Source: Hygrophila difformis | Lineage: Eukaryota > Streptophyta > Magnoliopsida > Lamiales > Acanthaceae | DNA: 64,000 bases | NCBI GenBank assembly: GCA_030278955.1 | Contig: JAOANR010000002.1 | Coordinates: forward strand, 6,561,982-6,625,981 | Reading direction: 5' to 3' | In this document: piece by piece, positions 1 to 14,992 of the stretch | How the letters are laid out: each line of letters opens with the position of its first letter | Numbering within the stretch: the first letter of the stretch is position 1 | Notes under the pieces: model-generated | Seen by the model: the letters and a program-made list of their open reading frames with translations, nothing else | Databases searched by the model: none | Told to the model about the DNA's origin: nothing | Translations under genes and position numbers: made by a program

Positions 1-468
1 AAATTCTTCATCGTTTTGCAATCTATTTAATCTTCTTCTTCTTCTGTCTATGTATGTTTTTCTTTCTTCTATTTGTTGATCCATATTTTCTATTTCTCTT
101 TGACTTATTTCATGATCAGGATTAAATGTGGGTGTTAAAAATCTTCGATTATCGTTGGTTCTTATTTCTGTAAGTGGTCTTATTTGTGGTTCTAATCCTC
201 TTATTCTGTTTAGAAATGCTCTTTCAATTCTTGCTTGTATCATCAAGCTATCGGTGTTATTTTGTGCATATTCATCATTTCTATTTATTATATAGTTTTC
301 AGTATCGAGTGGATTAATCGTACTTAGTGGATAATCTATTTCTTGATTTTCATCTAAAGGATATCTTGCTGTTGGAATATATTCTGGGTATAGTTGTTCT
401 GAAGTATCTAATCTTAATCTTGACATATGATAGTTTAATATATGATCATTATTATTATGGTTACTCAT
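1..468 (-). CDS. Partial retroelement gag-like ORF, open at window edge
   Basis: Reading leftwards from an ATG at 466-468, the frame stays open for 156 codons to the window edge. The product is rich in Asn, Glu and Arg, and ends in this window in a very basic, probably coiled segment with a run of five Arg. No zinc knuckle or enzyme motif is reached. A primer binding site lies just upstream (487-500), so the frame holds the gag position of a reverse-transcribing element. I do not recognise the family. It could be an LTR retrotransposon or an integrated plant pararetrovirus relative. It is clearly coding-like (no stop in 468 bases of AT-rich DNA), but its class needs the sequence to the left. 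Confidence 0.55.
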   Translation of the reverse strand, partial: MSNHNNNDHILNYHMSRLRLDTSEQLYPEYIPTARYPLDENQEIDYPLSTINPLDTENYIINRNDEYAQNNTDSLMIQARIERAFLNRIRGLEPQIRPLTEIRTNDNRRFLTPTFNPDHEISQREIENMDQQIEERKTYIDRRRRRLNRLQNDEEF

Positions 469-486
469 GTCCAGATTAATCGTTCT

Positions 487-500
487 GGGCTCTGATACCA
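487..500 (-). other. Primer binding site for initiator Met tRNA
   Basis: The minus strand reads TGGTATCAGAGCCC, complementary to the 3' end of plant initiator methionine tRNA, the usual minus-strand primer of Copia elements and of plant pararetroviruses. Three bases upstream the minus strand reads CCTTACA, a possible LTR end (ACA) at plus position 504. This marks the 5' end of a minus-strand element leaving the window on the left. Confidence 0.75.
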
Positions 501-555
501 AATTGTAAGGGGTGGAATATAAAAATATTTTAATTAATTGTGTTACTGGTTGTAT

Positions 556-822
556 TTAATCAGAAAAATAATATTCACCATAATTACTTAAATTTTCTGG
601 TATTTCTTCATCATAATTTTCACTATCTGATCCTATTCTTAGTAAAATTATTCTGTCCCAAAACTTTTTTTCTTCTGAGTAGGGATATATCTTTTGATTA
701 TATTCAGTTAAAAATATGAGTATAGTATAAACAATGTCATTCCAATTTTCAACTCTTTCTTCCATAGTTTGTAAATATATTCCATATTCGTGTATTAATG
801 AATTTATTTCTTCTTGATTCAT
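556..822 (-). CDS. Small acidic ORF upstream of a primer binding site, unknown function
   Basis: An 88-residue minus-strand ORF, acidic, with a central hydrophobic stretch (IVYTILIFLTEY) and an acidic C-terminus. It lies upstream of the primer binding site at 487-500. It is therefore inside the LTR if the element is an LTR retrotransposon, or is a leader ORF if it is pararetrovirus-like. I do not recognise it. An open frame this long in very AT-rich DNA is suggestive but not proof of a gene. Confidence 0.35.
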   Translation of the reverse strand: MNQEEINSLIHEYGIYLQTMEERVENWNDIVYTILIFLTEYNQKIYPYSEEKKFWDRIILLRIGSDSENYDEEIPENLSNYGEYYFSD

Positions 823-899
823 TTTTTATAAGTTAATTATTGTAGTGGGTTTACAAAATAAAGGGAATTTTTGGTAATTAGAAAGTCAAGTTGTAGAGT

Positions 900-1791
900 G
901 TATCTCATACTTAAAGATAAAATTATTGGGAAGTTGTGTGGGTGATGTTTAAAAGTCAAAACTTAAATGGTCATTTTTTGTAAGTTTTTTACAATGGGTC
1001 TTTTTAAAATACAAACTAATTCTAATAGGTCCTTTACTCTAATTTGCCCTATTTTTTTCTTCAATCCAAGTTCAAGCCCATAAATACTTTTCAATTTTTT
1101 CTAATCCCTGCATGTGAATCTCTAATTGTAAAACTCTTTCTCCCCAATTCTGGAAATTGTTAGTAGCGAGTTGTTAAATCATTTTTTTATCACTATGTTT
1201 TGTTATAAATTGAGGCCCTTATAATATTTTATATAATTATAAATTTTACAATTTCTTTATAGAACATACTATATAACATTATAATAAAAAATTATTTAAA
1301 AAACAAAAAAATATAATTTCAATTTATTGTTAATTAAGTCATGCATCGAAAATATTATCTATATGACAAAATGGATCAATACCCACGTGGTTCTTTACAA
1401 ATGAGTAAGAGAAATTTAAAAAATAAAACTACGTACAATTTAAACTCTTTCCAGATGAGCTGATTACACTGCGCAATTGCATGTATGAAATATCAAAAGA
1501 AAAACTAAGGAGTATAAAAAAATACTAAAAAAAGTAATAATGAAATAAATAAATTTTAAAATTGGGGACTTAAAAATTGAAAATCTCACATAAGAGCACG
1601 GATTGCACAACCTATTAACCAGTCATGCGATTAGGAGGACCCGAAAAATTTCGTGGGTCTGTCTCTTGATCTGGTCACAATTATGTAATTTAATTATATA
1701 TTCAAATTATAATAAAAGTACATTCGAGTTATACATTAGATATTTAAATAAATATACTACTTTATCATCATTTTTCTTGGTAATATATACT
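900..1791. other. AT-rich intergenic DNA, no gene seen
   Basis: AT-rich sequence between the left-edge retroelement and the repeats upstream of CKX. No convincing ORF, RNA gene or clean repeat boundary was seen. Confidence 0.5.
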
Positions 1792-2858
1792 CCTTCCGTC
1801 ATTGAATAATGTTAACATTGTCGTAGTAATACTATTCATTGAGTAATTTTGATTCGACCTTTTTTTTTAACACAGTTACATAAGATAAAACATAGTCAAG
1901 TGAGAGCTTGTTAGATTCATCTAATCGCATAGTTTTAGAATATTAAATATAATTTTTTATTTGATAAAATTTGAGATATTACTCTCTAAAAATATATATT
2001 GGATTATGTGAAAATATGGAATGTTAAACTTTTTTTATGACGGTGGGAATATAAATTAAAACATGGAACAAAGAGTCTTCGCCTAAACTTTATTATATAC
2101 TACTCCCTGCGTCCTATTTGTAATGTTTAATTACTGTTGGGTATGGAAATTAAGGTTGATTTGTGAGTATATAATGGGGTCCATATAATTGTTAGAGGGG
2201 AAAATTATTTGTATTTATAGAACAAGGACATTTATGATGGAACATACAAAAACATTAAGTAGGAAATTTTATTTGGTACAGATAGAATAATATTTAAACA
2301 ATTTCTTTTAAATATTACAACCATTTTATGTTGAATTCTGTCCTCTAGTTACATTTTTATAATTTATTATTGAAGTATAATCAAGTAGAAGGCATATAAA
2401 TAATCAATGAGAACTTGAACCCCTTACCTTATAGGTAAATAGTATATAAGGGTAAGAGATTCTATTAAATTAATTAAATTTACATACTTATTTTATCCAT
2501 CCCATTAAAATAATGATAATATATTTTAAATTTAATTTAATGACCGGTCGAATCACAGTAATGCCAAAATCAATCATTAGTATCAAAAATTAAAAATAAA
2601 TAAATAAATGAAAAGAAGTGTATGACTTCACCAAATATTTGACTTCAACAAATAACCAAGTCCCCGATTGCCCTTTATTATTCTCTTTGTAATAATTTGC
2701 CCTTAAACTTATATGTAAAACATTATTAGACGAATCTAATAAGATCTTATTTGACTATATTTTTCCTTACATAAGTATGTTAAAAAAAATTATCAAAGTT
2801 ACTCAATGCATAACTACCACTATGCAAATGAAGCAATTAAATGAGAGGGAGCAAGTAA
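1792..2858. repeat. Degenerate MITE-like inverted repeats upstream of CKX
   Basis: About 1795-2000 and the reverse complement of about 2690-2856 are clearly related. Both start with a CTCC(T/C)TC-type end, then share a CATTGAGTAA(T/C)TTTGAT block, a poly-T plus AACA block, and a TTAGATTC(A/G)TCTAAT block. A further Stowaway-like end (TACTCCCTGCGTCC) is at about 2100. This is either one old element with long inverted repeats containing another insertion, or two related MITEs in opposite orientation. Exact ends and target duplications are not clear. Confidence 0.5.
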
Positions 2859-2896
2859 TTTAATTAATCAGTTGGCTATTATAACTCTTTTCTACC

Positions 2897-2906
2897 TATA
2901 TATAAA
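2897..2906 (+). promoter_or_regulatory. Probable TATA box of the CKX gene
   Basis: TATATATAAA lies 120 bases upstream of the CKX start codon, with no intervening start codon in a long frame. Spacing suits a plant core promoter with a leader of roughly 90 bases. The transcription start itself was not determined. Confidence 0.6.
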
Positions 2907-3026
2907 TGTGGCAAACACAAAAGAAATACATGTACCTTCCTCATCCCTCCCTAGAACATTATATACCACAAATGTAAAAACAATCACCAAACCTTTAGAA
3001 ACACATAACCCTTTAATCTGTCAACG

Positions 3027-7247
<4,221 letters not shown>

Positions 7248-7347
7248 TCTATGATCCTGTCGACATTTCATCGAATATGGTTTCAAAGTGCATAGGTTGA
7301 TTATAGCCTTTTGCAATAATCCACAGTTGTTTTTCTTGGTGGTAGAA

Positions 7348-7353
7348 AATAAA
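7348..7353 (+). terminator. Possible polyadenylation signal of CKX
   Basis: AATAAA lies 101 bases past the CKX stop codon and about 30 bases before the boundary of the SIRE element (7384). If used, the native 3' end would fall at or just beyond the insertion point. Confidence 0.4.
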
Positions 7354-7383
7354 TGCAAACACTGAATTTGTTCAGGTATAAAA

Positions 7384-8385
7384 TGTTAGGTTCCCAGCAC
7401 ACAACTTGTATTCTTTATGCAATGTTCAAAGAATGAGTTCAATCTAACGCAGTGACCACACAGATCAAACTAACCAGTGTAAACTAGATAGCATGCACAG
7501 CGGAATAAACGAGTAATCAACAAGCATAAAGAATAAATGAGATACAAAGAGCTGTTGACCCAGTTCGGCCTTCGGTCTACATTTGGGGGATTCCAATCCA
7601 GGAGGATATTTCACTATGTGTTTCAACCACGGCACACTACCACACACATAAGCAAAATATATAAAATGTCTTCACTCCAATCTTCCAAAAGGTTGGTTGG
7701 TTGATCAGGAACCTTCCAATTTCTGACTAGGTATCTCCACCTATGGCAACTCCTCAAAGCTTCCCACTTTGAGTTCCTCTTGTTGAAACCTGTGAAGCAC
7801 TTTCCTCAACCGAGTTGTTAATGATCTTTACGGTTCAAACTTCTCGAAACGCCTTGGACTTTTCACTTTAAATAGATAACCGAATCACTCAAGGGATAAT
7901 GAACACAACTTAGCACAATTGTGTCCAAGGAACTCCGATTCAGCAGCAGCAGGATAGATTCGATGTACAGTGGGCTGCTTTATCAGAGAGAGTGTTTTTC
8001 ACGATGAACACTTGGAGCTCTTGAGAGTATTTTGAATGTTAGAATTTGATAGTTGTTCCTCTACTCTCCAATCTTCAAAAACTCTTACTTAAACCAAGGA
8101 TCCCACAGGCGGATTTGAGTAATTTTTCCAATTAAGGAAATTGCCGTTGGGATTTGATGTGGTTTAGAGTAACAGCTCTATTCCAGAAATGGGAGAGATT
8201 ATCCTGCAAGAAACATGTTAGTACACCTACTTCCATCTCAGAAAAGAGCCGTTGGACTTGTTGCAAGCTCGAGTTCTTCAGTCTTTTCTCCATAGCATAG
8301 TCAGACGTAGGATACACTTGAAGATGTTCTATAGGCTAGGTTCAATCATTAATTTTGAACTTTCAACGAAACACATGACTCAACA
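7384..8385 (-). repeat. 3' LTR of the SIRE element
   Basis: 1002 bases, matching 41890-42891 along its whole length with scattered substitutions. On the minus strand it starts TGTTGAGTC at 8385 and ends CCTAACA at 7384. It lies next to the CKX 3' end and is transcribed, if at all, towards it. Confidence 0.92.
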
Positions 8386-8400
8386 ATCTCCCCCTTTTTA
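8386..8400 (-). other. Polypurine tract of the SIRE element
   Basis: The minus strand reads TAAAAAGGGGGAGAT directly upstream of the 3' LTR start at 8385. This is the expected plus-strand primer. Bases 8401-8815 between it and the end of the env-like ORF look non-coding. Confidence 0.85.
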
Positions 8401-8815
8401 ACATGAAGTGAACCATTAATTACAAATGACAAACCGATGATGAACAACTAAGAACATATGGCTATGCAGTACACTTTAAGACATATTTCCCAGAAGATAA
8501 AAAGCTCTTTACACAAGATATACAACAGATAAGCAGAGAGCTTGTACACATAGAATGCAGGGGAAATATTCATCTTAATAACTAGCACAAAAACAACAAG
8601 TTCAATAGAGTTCATCCAACCACAAACATAAACCGAGCAAACATCCACTAACTACCAAGTCCATCATCAACACTAAAACATAATAAAGCAAAATATCCAG
8701 AATGATAAACATGAAAAGGATAGAGTTAGAAAGATTTTACCAAACATCCAGGGGTGAATTGTTCATCTTGGTTGAATATTTGCTACTCCCTTCTGCATCA
8801 ACTTCTTGGAAAGGA

Positions 8816-10149
8816 TCAGTTAGACTCTTCTCCTTCATCTGAGGCATCTGCATCAGCATTCTCTTCTCCATCAGGAGGGATCTCTTCATCATCAGCTTCC
8901 ATAAACACAGCAGATTCATCCTCATCATCATCAGACCAAGTGTCGGGCATCAGAGCAAGGGCAACTTCAAAGTTGGTCTCTTCTTCAGCAATGATCTGTC
9001 AGAGTTCCCTGTGCCTCTTTAGGCCATTTACCAGAATGTCATTGGTCCGATCAAGAGCACTTTTTTTGCTTAGGACGCCATCTGATCCAGGGATATCTGG
9101 GATTTTCTTCTAGAGTTTCTGAGTGATAGTGAATTCATACATGCGCTCCAGACCATCCTTTTTACCGCCAAGGATATTTTCAGATTCCAGAAAGGCATAA
9201 ATCAAACCCTGATAGGGTAGTAGAGACTTGTGATCAGCAGTGAGGGACTCAGGAGGTTAGCCATCTGAGTGAGGATGAGTTGACCAAAGTTGATGGGAAT
9301 CATCTTGTCAATAGCATAGATCATATGGCATATTTCTCTAGTGACAAGAGAATGATTTCCTTTTGGCATGACTAGGGGTGTAAACGAGCCGAGCCGAGCT
9401 CGAGCCACACCAGGCTCGAGCTCGGCTCGGTTATGTATAAGTTCGGCTCGGCTCGAGCTCGAAGCTCGACGAGCTTTAAAAATTAAGCTCGGCTCGAGCT
9501 CGACCCAATATATTGAAGCTCGAGCTCGGCTCGAAGGGCCAAAAAAGCTCGACATAAATTTCAGTTTTTTTTTTTTTTTTTTACCGGGTATCCCTAGACC
9601 ACATTGGACTCAAGACTAAAAAAATTTAAATTATTCAATAATGAGCTTAAAAACTTGAAAAGCGGAGTTCTGTAGAAATATATTAAACTATTCATAATTC
9701 TTTGTAATAGTCTCAATTTGGAAGGAGATTGGGATTTAGTGTTTTTCATTTAGTGTTAACCATAATAAAATATATGTACTATATTATTAAATAAAATGAG
9801 GAGTGAATTTATTGTTGCACTTCCTCTTCCTTACATTTGTTAAGAAAGAAAATACACTATATTTTTAAGAAAGAAATAATATATATATAATATATTCGAG
9901 CCTATTATCGAGCTTTCGAGCCGAGTATTAGTTAGCTCGGCTTGAGCTCATTAATATTCGAGCCGATCTCGAATTCGAGCCGAGCCTTTTCGAGTCGAGC
10001 TTTGGTCGAGCTTTGATCGAGTCGAGCCCCGAATATTTTACGAGCCTATCAGTCTCATTTACACCCCTAGGCATGACATTGGAGGCACAAAATTTGTAGA
10101 GGAGATAGAATCTCTGAGTGAGAAATCTTGGTTTGATTCCTTTGCCCAT
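8816..10149 (-). pseudogene. SIRE env-like ORF, C-terminal part, interrupted
   Basis: Continuation of the ORF at 33961-35755, from which it is cut off by the Athila insertion. The Athila target duplication (minus-strand ATGGG) falls exactly in the coding frame. A hAT MITE (9373-10069) splits it again. Readable segments include a globular part with EICHMIYAIDKMIPI, then an acidic, Asp/Glu-rich tail ending at a stop at 8816-8818. Extra ORFs of this position in SIRE elements are called env-like, but I see no clear fusion peptide or transmembrane pair here. Frameshifts and stops are present, so it is a pseudogene. Confidence 0.65.
9373..10069. mobile_element. hAT-type MITE rich in GAGCTCGAGCC repeats
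   Basis: 697 bases with terminal inverted repeats TAGGGGTGTAAA(C/T)GAG and an 8-base target duplication GGCATGAC at 9365-9372 and 10070-10077; both features are typical of hAT elements. Just inside each end lie runs of (GA)GCCGAGCTCGAGC that are strongly palindromic; the middle is AT-rich with a poly-T run. There is no transposase. It sits inside the env-like ORF of the SIRE element. Confidence 0.88.
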
Positions 10150-10489
10150 TGATAATGGCCAGAAATGTCCATTATTTTCAATCCGTTTCCGTGTCTGAAA
10201 CGGGCATTTGATCGCATTCCGGTCTTATATTAAATAAGAAAGCAGTGGAATTAGACTGATTTATGCATATTTGTAAAAATAATGAGCTGGTATGAAAAAT
10301 GCATAAATATGTAATTTTATTACACATTTATGCTAGAAAATCCAAAAACATGAGAAAAAGAAAAGAAAAGAAAAATGAATGAAAAAGATGGGCAAAAGAA
10401 TAAACCAGGCCTACAAAATACAAAAAGATGGGAAAAGAAAGAAAAGCCCACAAAAAGTGCAATTTCGGCCCATCTGGTCTCGACATGAG

Positions 10490-10880
10490 CATCCTGTCGC
10501 TAGACCCCCCCCCCCCCCCCCCTGTGTCGTGAAGCATGGTCTCGCGACAGATGGTGCATAGCAACACAACAGTCAAATAGAGAAAAGACCAGTCCAGGAA
10601 GACTGTGTCGTTAGACCTGTGTCGCGAGACATGGTCTAACGACACGGATGAGTCCGCGCCACCAGCATCAAATGGAGAAGAAACCATGTCCCCAGACCCT
10701 TGTCGCTAGCCACCGTGTCGCGAAACATGGCCTCGCGACATGGCTATGTCTGGCGACACAGAAGCATAAATTGAAGAGGACCAAGACCCAGTCGAGAAGC
10801 CTTGCGACATACAGCCTTGTCTCGCGCCACAACGCGTGATTCCGCGACACAGCTGTGATGTGTGTGATGTCTTGAGACAC
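10490..10880. repeat. GTCGCGA palindrome cluster upstream of the LTR promoter
   Basis: Repeated short segments such as TGTCGCGAGACATGGTCT and CTCGCGACA form imperfect inverted repeats 10-40 bases apart. The cluster ends just upstream of the TATA box and recurs in the 3' LTR at about 29670-30060. It is strikingly CpG-rich compared with the AT-rich surroundings. Confidence 0.75.
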
Positions 10881-10907
10881 AATGGGCCTCAGACCAAAAC
10901 CCTTGGG

Positions 10908-10931
10908 CCTAGGGTTTCACCTCTATAAATA
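10908..10931 (+). promoter_or_regulatory. Athila LTR core promoter
   Basis: TATAAATA at 10924-10931, with AAACCCTAGG (complement of CCTAGGGTTT, a telobox) at 10908-10917 and TGGGCC boxes at about 10883 and 10904. TGGGCC (site II) boxes plus a telobox are a known pairing in promoters of genes for translation in dividing plant cells. The 3' LTR has the same set, with TATA at 30102-30109. Confidence 0.65.
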
Positions 10932-11567
10932 GATGGTGATCCCTAGGTGCTGGGGGGTTAGAATTTTTTTTCCTTGAAGACAGTAATCAAGAGCTCAGTC
11001 TTTAGGTAGTTCTTAGTTAGCTTAGTTTATTTTTATTTTCTTGTATTATTTAATTCTTGCACTAGCTTAGTGTAGTTTAGTTTAATGTTGTTTTCTGCCT
11101 TCCAGTAGTTAGGTAGCCATCTTCATATATTGTTTTCATTTCTATACCTTGTTTTTAGGGTTTGAAACACTCAAATGATGGGTGTTATCAAACCCCTTAA
11201 TAAAATGGGAAGTTAATCTGAAAATGGTGTCCCAAAATCATGAAATGGGTGTTATAAACCCATGGATTTACTGCTTTCATTTTCTTTTTTGGTCTTTTGA
11301 CCTTTATTTACCATTTAATGCTTACTGTTATCTTATTTTTGGACCATGTTCATGTATGTGTGCAATCAAACCCTAGATTAGGTTTTGCTTTATTTTAAAT
11401 ATTGTTTCAGTTTGTGTTATTTCTTTATTCAAGCATGTTCTTGTTAGATTTAATTTGTGTTTGTTTGTTTTTGGGTTAGAATAGCTTTTTGATCTGAAAT
11501 AGGATATGATCCCGTTGTTTCCATGCTACTGTTCCTTTTTGCTTTTCTGACTTGTGTCCTAAACCAT

Positions 11568-12110
11568 CCATGTCGTCAACCTCTTCCTGTCGCTAGCGAC
11601 AGGAAGGCTGTTTCGCGACATGGGTGCCTAGGGTCACTTGCCTTAATATTTTTTAACCCTCAGTCGTGAGGCACTCCTGTCGCGAACCCATGGTTCGCGA
11701 CACAACTCCCTGCATAGCGACTGAGGACCAAAATCCTTGTAATTACATTCCAATGGCTCCTGTCGCGAAACTCCTGTCGCGGACCCACGGTTCGCGACAC
11801 ACTTTTCGGTTTCGAGACAGAAAATTATGCCTTGGCAAATTTTTGAAAACTCCAGTCGCTAGACTATTCTGTCGCACGTCTCGCGACACAATTTTTGAAT
11901 CTCGCGACTGGGAACCAAATACTTTGAAAATTTTCAGCAAAGCCTCGTGTCGCCAGACTCCTGTCGCGAGACCATGTCTCGCGACACACTTTCTGTCTAG
12001 CGACACGAAGCCTAGCTTACCAAAAATTTCTATAATCCACCTGTCGTGATACCCATGTCGCGAACCTAGGTTTGCGACACAATTTATGGTATCACGACAG
12101 GATTCTTATC
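11568..12110. repeat. Second GTCGCGA palindrome cluster in the LTR
   Basis: Downstream of the TATA box. Units such as CTGTCGCGAACCCATGGTTCGCGACA and relatives with GAGACCATGTCTC centres repeat roughly every 60-80 bases. Compared with the 3' LTR (about 30750-31290), units are gained, lost or remade here while the flanks differ little. Confidence 0.75.
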
Positions 12111-14752
12111 TCTTTCAATTCCCAAAAATTATGATTTCTAATCCTCCATTTTATTGCATCACTCACGTCTTAACCCCACGGGTTAAGATGTAATATCCCA
12201 GATTGTAATATAAGGCGTTATGCTGCCAAAATTTTGATTCTCCATTCTCTCACATAAATAATTGAACCCTTAAATCAATAATTAGAGATCATGATTAGCA
12301 ATAATTAAGATCAATAATTACCATGATTAAAGGATTTTTGTTCAATTCTCATTAAAATATTTTTCTATAAACAAAACCTTAATGCCTTAAGCAGATAATC
12401 CGGACTGTAATTAATTATGGTGTGAAGGATTATTTAAGTCATTAATTATGGATTAATTCCATAACCTTGCATGAGAAACCAATGTCTCTCATACAAGGCA
12501 CCCTCCTTTATTTTATTTATTTATTTTTCATTTTTCATATTGTCTTTTTCGTGATGTATGAATAAACAGTAAAAGATATTATAGAATAATGTCGGCGAAC
12601 GGTCCATTCACTGGGAAATTAAGTAGCCCGTAGTCTGAATATTAGTTACTGTTTGTTATTTTGCATGGTTTGGATAATAATTAACGAGGTCAGGCGAACG
12701 GTCCTTTTATCGGGAAATGAAGTAGCCACTCAGTTAGTTACTGTCCAAATACAGTTTTATTTTCTTTATCGTAATTTCCAAACCCAAATTCCAATCTGTA
12801 ATATAAGTTGGTTAATATCTGTCAATATTAGCTGATGAGTATTGCAGAGAGGAAGCATGTAGGTTTTTATCTGAATTCGCAGACAGTAGAGGCCCAACTG
12901 GTAGCGACACTGCCATTATAGGGTTTCTGCTGTCTAAATTCATTCCATCCGAGTAATTGGGAAATTGGACAGTAGATGTTTGCAATCCACCTGATTACTC
13001 TGCCACCACTTTTGGCCTCACAGCCACTTCATATCTGTGTCCCACATTCTGTCTAAACCCACCTTTATATTTTGGGTTAATTAATTTTACACTTCCATGT
13101 ATCCTGATGCATGATATTATTATGTAACTACTGTGGTCTGTAATATCTTGGGATCCTTCCCTTGGACATTAGAAGTCTAGATTTAAACAGATATTGCATA
13201 TTAAATTTCCAACAAAAATTCATTATAAAATCCGGATCTAAGTAAGGGATAAATTCCCCAGTTATGACTAGTTCATATTCTGTCAGGGATTGATTTTGGG
13301 GAAATTAGAAGTAGAGTCAGCGATTAGGTCTCTTCTAGACTGAAAGGGTCTGTGTTCTTATTGAGAGTCTAGTACCTGTTTAGGGAATGGTTTTCAAATC
13401 TATTATTTTCCAAAATCACTATGTGTTGGGAATTTAGTCTTAACTATCACACCGAGATGGGATCCACTTGGATTCAAATACAGTGTGACAGATAATTTTA
13501 AAGGAACAATACACAGGCCTTCGTTATTTTCTAAGATAGAGTTGAGTTCCTTTCAACTGCTATCCTCTTTTGCCAAAGCCTATTCTTGAGTCCTGAGTGA
13601 GTGCATCCGGAACGGACTAATTAATTAGTTCGTTTCATTAGTTTGTATCTCATAATCACCCGGAAGGAAGTGAACACTGCGAGCAGTTCACTGAGAGTCG
13701 GAAATTCTTGATCCACGTCCAGTCATTCTGACTGGAGGCTTTCTTTTACTACCAGTACGAAGCTTTTGAAACTTCCGAGTGATAGGATTTTAACTGCTTT
13801 CTTTAACTGCTTTCTTTACTGCTTTCTCTTAAACGCTTTTATAGAGGTCACTCGGATGCGTCACTAGATCTTCTAACTGCTACTAGGACTGAGAGTTAAG
13901 GGATAGTTCAGGCTTATTTTTAGACTTTGGGTGTGACATGGGGGAATGGTAGCAGTACTTGCACTTCAACTAATGATTTGTCGGGTGTTGCTTGTCCATC
14001 ACAGATGTAATAACATACCCTGGCCGGGGCAGTTATGAATCTGCGGTCTTAAGAACATGTAAACTCATACTTTAAGTACCTGTCTGTTAAAGGGAACATA
14101 GTACTGAGAGCATGAGAACTAGCTATCTGACAGGATTATCCCAATCAAAGATCTGTGTATTAAAAATGGAAGTTTAATTATGCTTTATCTAAATCTTGTC
14201 CAATCTTTATTCTTTTCTCCCTGTCCATTCTGTCATCATTTTGAATCAGCTTCATAGCTAGTATAGCTTAGATTATAGCTTTCCTAGAATAATCTAATTG
14301 CTTTTATAGGGTAAAATTACCTGCTTTCTAGACCTAATTTTAACTGCTTTTTAGCTTATACTTATCTGCGTTCTAGAATAGAATTCTATACGCTTTGTAG
14401 AATAACTTTAATTGCTTTCATAACTTAGTTTGAATTCAGTAAAGTAGTTGATAGTCAACTTCTCAAACTGATTCGAGTAACCGAGTTGAAAATCTTGTAA
14501 AATGGCGTGGGACTTGCTTCCATCGCACATCCTCCAGTGAACGATCTGGACTTACCTACAAATTATTGCAATTTTTTACACCGTGCGATTTCGGGCCACA
14601 GTTTCTTAACACGAGTAATAAAAACGTGACAACCTATACATATATCCCTAATCCCAACTCCGTAATCATAAATTGATTTTCACTAAATAAAATCAAGACC
14701 GGGATTCTTTTTATTTCAAAAATACTCGTGTGGGAAATTGTCAAAAGTTTCA

Positions 14753-14770
14753 TGGCGCCGTTGCCGGGGA
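14753..14770 (+). other. Primer binding site for tRNA-Asp
   Basis: TGGCGCCGTTGCCGGGGA, directly after the 5' LTR, is complementary to the 3' end of plant tRNA-Asp(GUC). This primer is typical of the Athila/Tat branch of Gypsy elements. Confidence 0.9.
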
Positions 14771-14875
14771 GGATGTAGCACCATGTTATAAGAGAATTAA
14801 ACTCCTGATTTACTCATAGCTAGTGTACATACTTTATTCAGAACAAAAATATTCCAGTCTCAAAAATCAATCACA

Positions 14876-14964
14876 CGTTTAGAGCAGTAAAGCTCTAAAT
14901 GTGAGGATGTTGATTTCTGAGAAATAATTCTTTTACACCAGTTCTAACCTGGGGATGGTTGCAG
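14876..14964 (+). promoter_or_regulatory. Hairpin/PPT-like module 1 and predicted 3' splice site before gag
   Basis: Stem 14876-14885 pairs with 14892-14901 (CGTTTAGAGC with GCTCTAAATG, one G-U pair), then GTGAGGATGTTGAT to 14914. A TTGCAG 3' splice-like site ends at 14964 and the gag ATG follows at 14993. The same module recurs near 20965 and 23287. A matching donor upstream was not identified. Confidence 0.55.
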
Positions 14965-14992
14965 GTACTGCCCTCATTGAACGAAGCTGTAC

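Larger units (their letters stand above)
10150..14752 (+). repeat. 5' LTR of the Athila element (4.6 kb)
   Basis: Matches 29331-33960 throughout. Contains a core promoter near 10890-10931 and two clusters of GTCGCGA-type palindromes (about 10490-10880 and 11568-12110). A C-run of 18 at 10505-10522 is 15 in the 3' LTR. It has no real genes: the 119-residue minus-strand frame at 10328-10687 recurs in the other LTR only because the LTRs are copies. Confidence 0.9.

Noticed and set aside
9373..10069. CACTA or Helitron origin for the GAGCTCGAGCC element
   Set aside because: The 8-base target duplication and TAGGGGTG-type ends fit hAT; CACTA would give 3 bases and Helitron none.
10328..10687. 119-residue minus-strand ORF repeated at 29509-29865
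   Set aside because: Its conservation only reflects that the two LTRs are copies; it includes the poly-C tract and low-complexity sequence.
10490..12110. CRISPR-like look of evenly spaced GTCGCGA palindromes
   Set aside because: Units and spacers vary in length, spacers resemble each other, there are no cas genes, and this is plant DNA inside an LTR.
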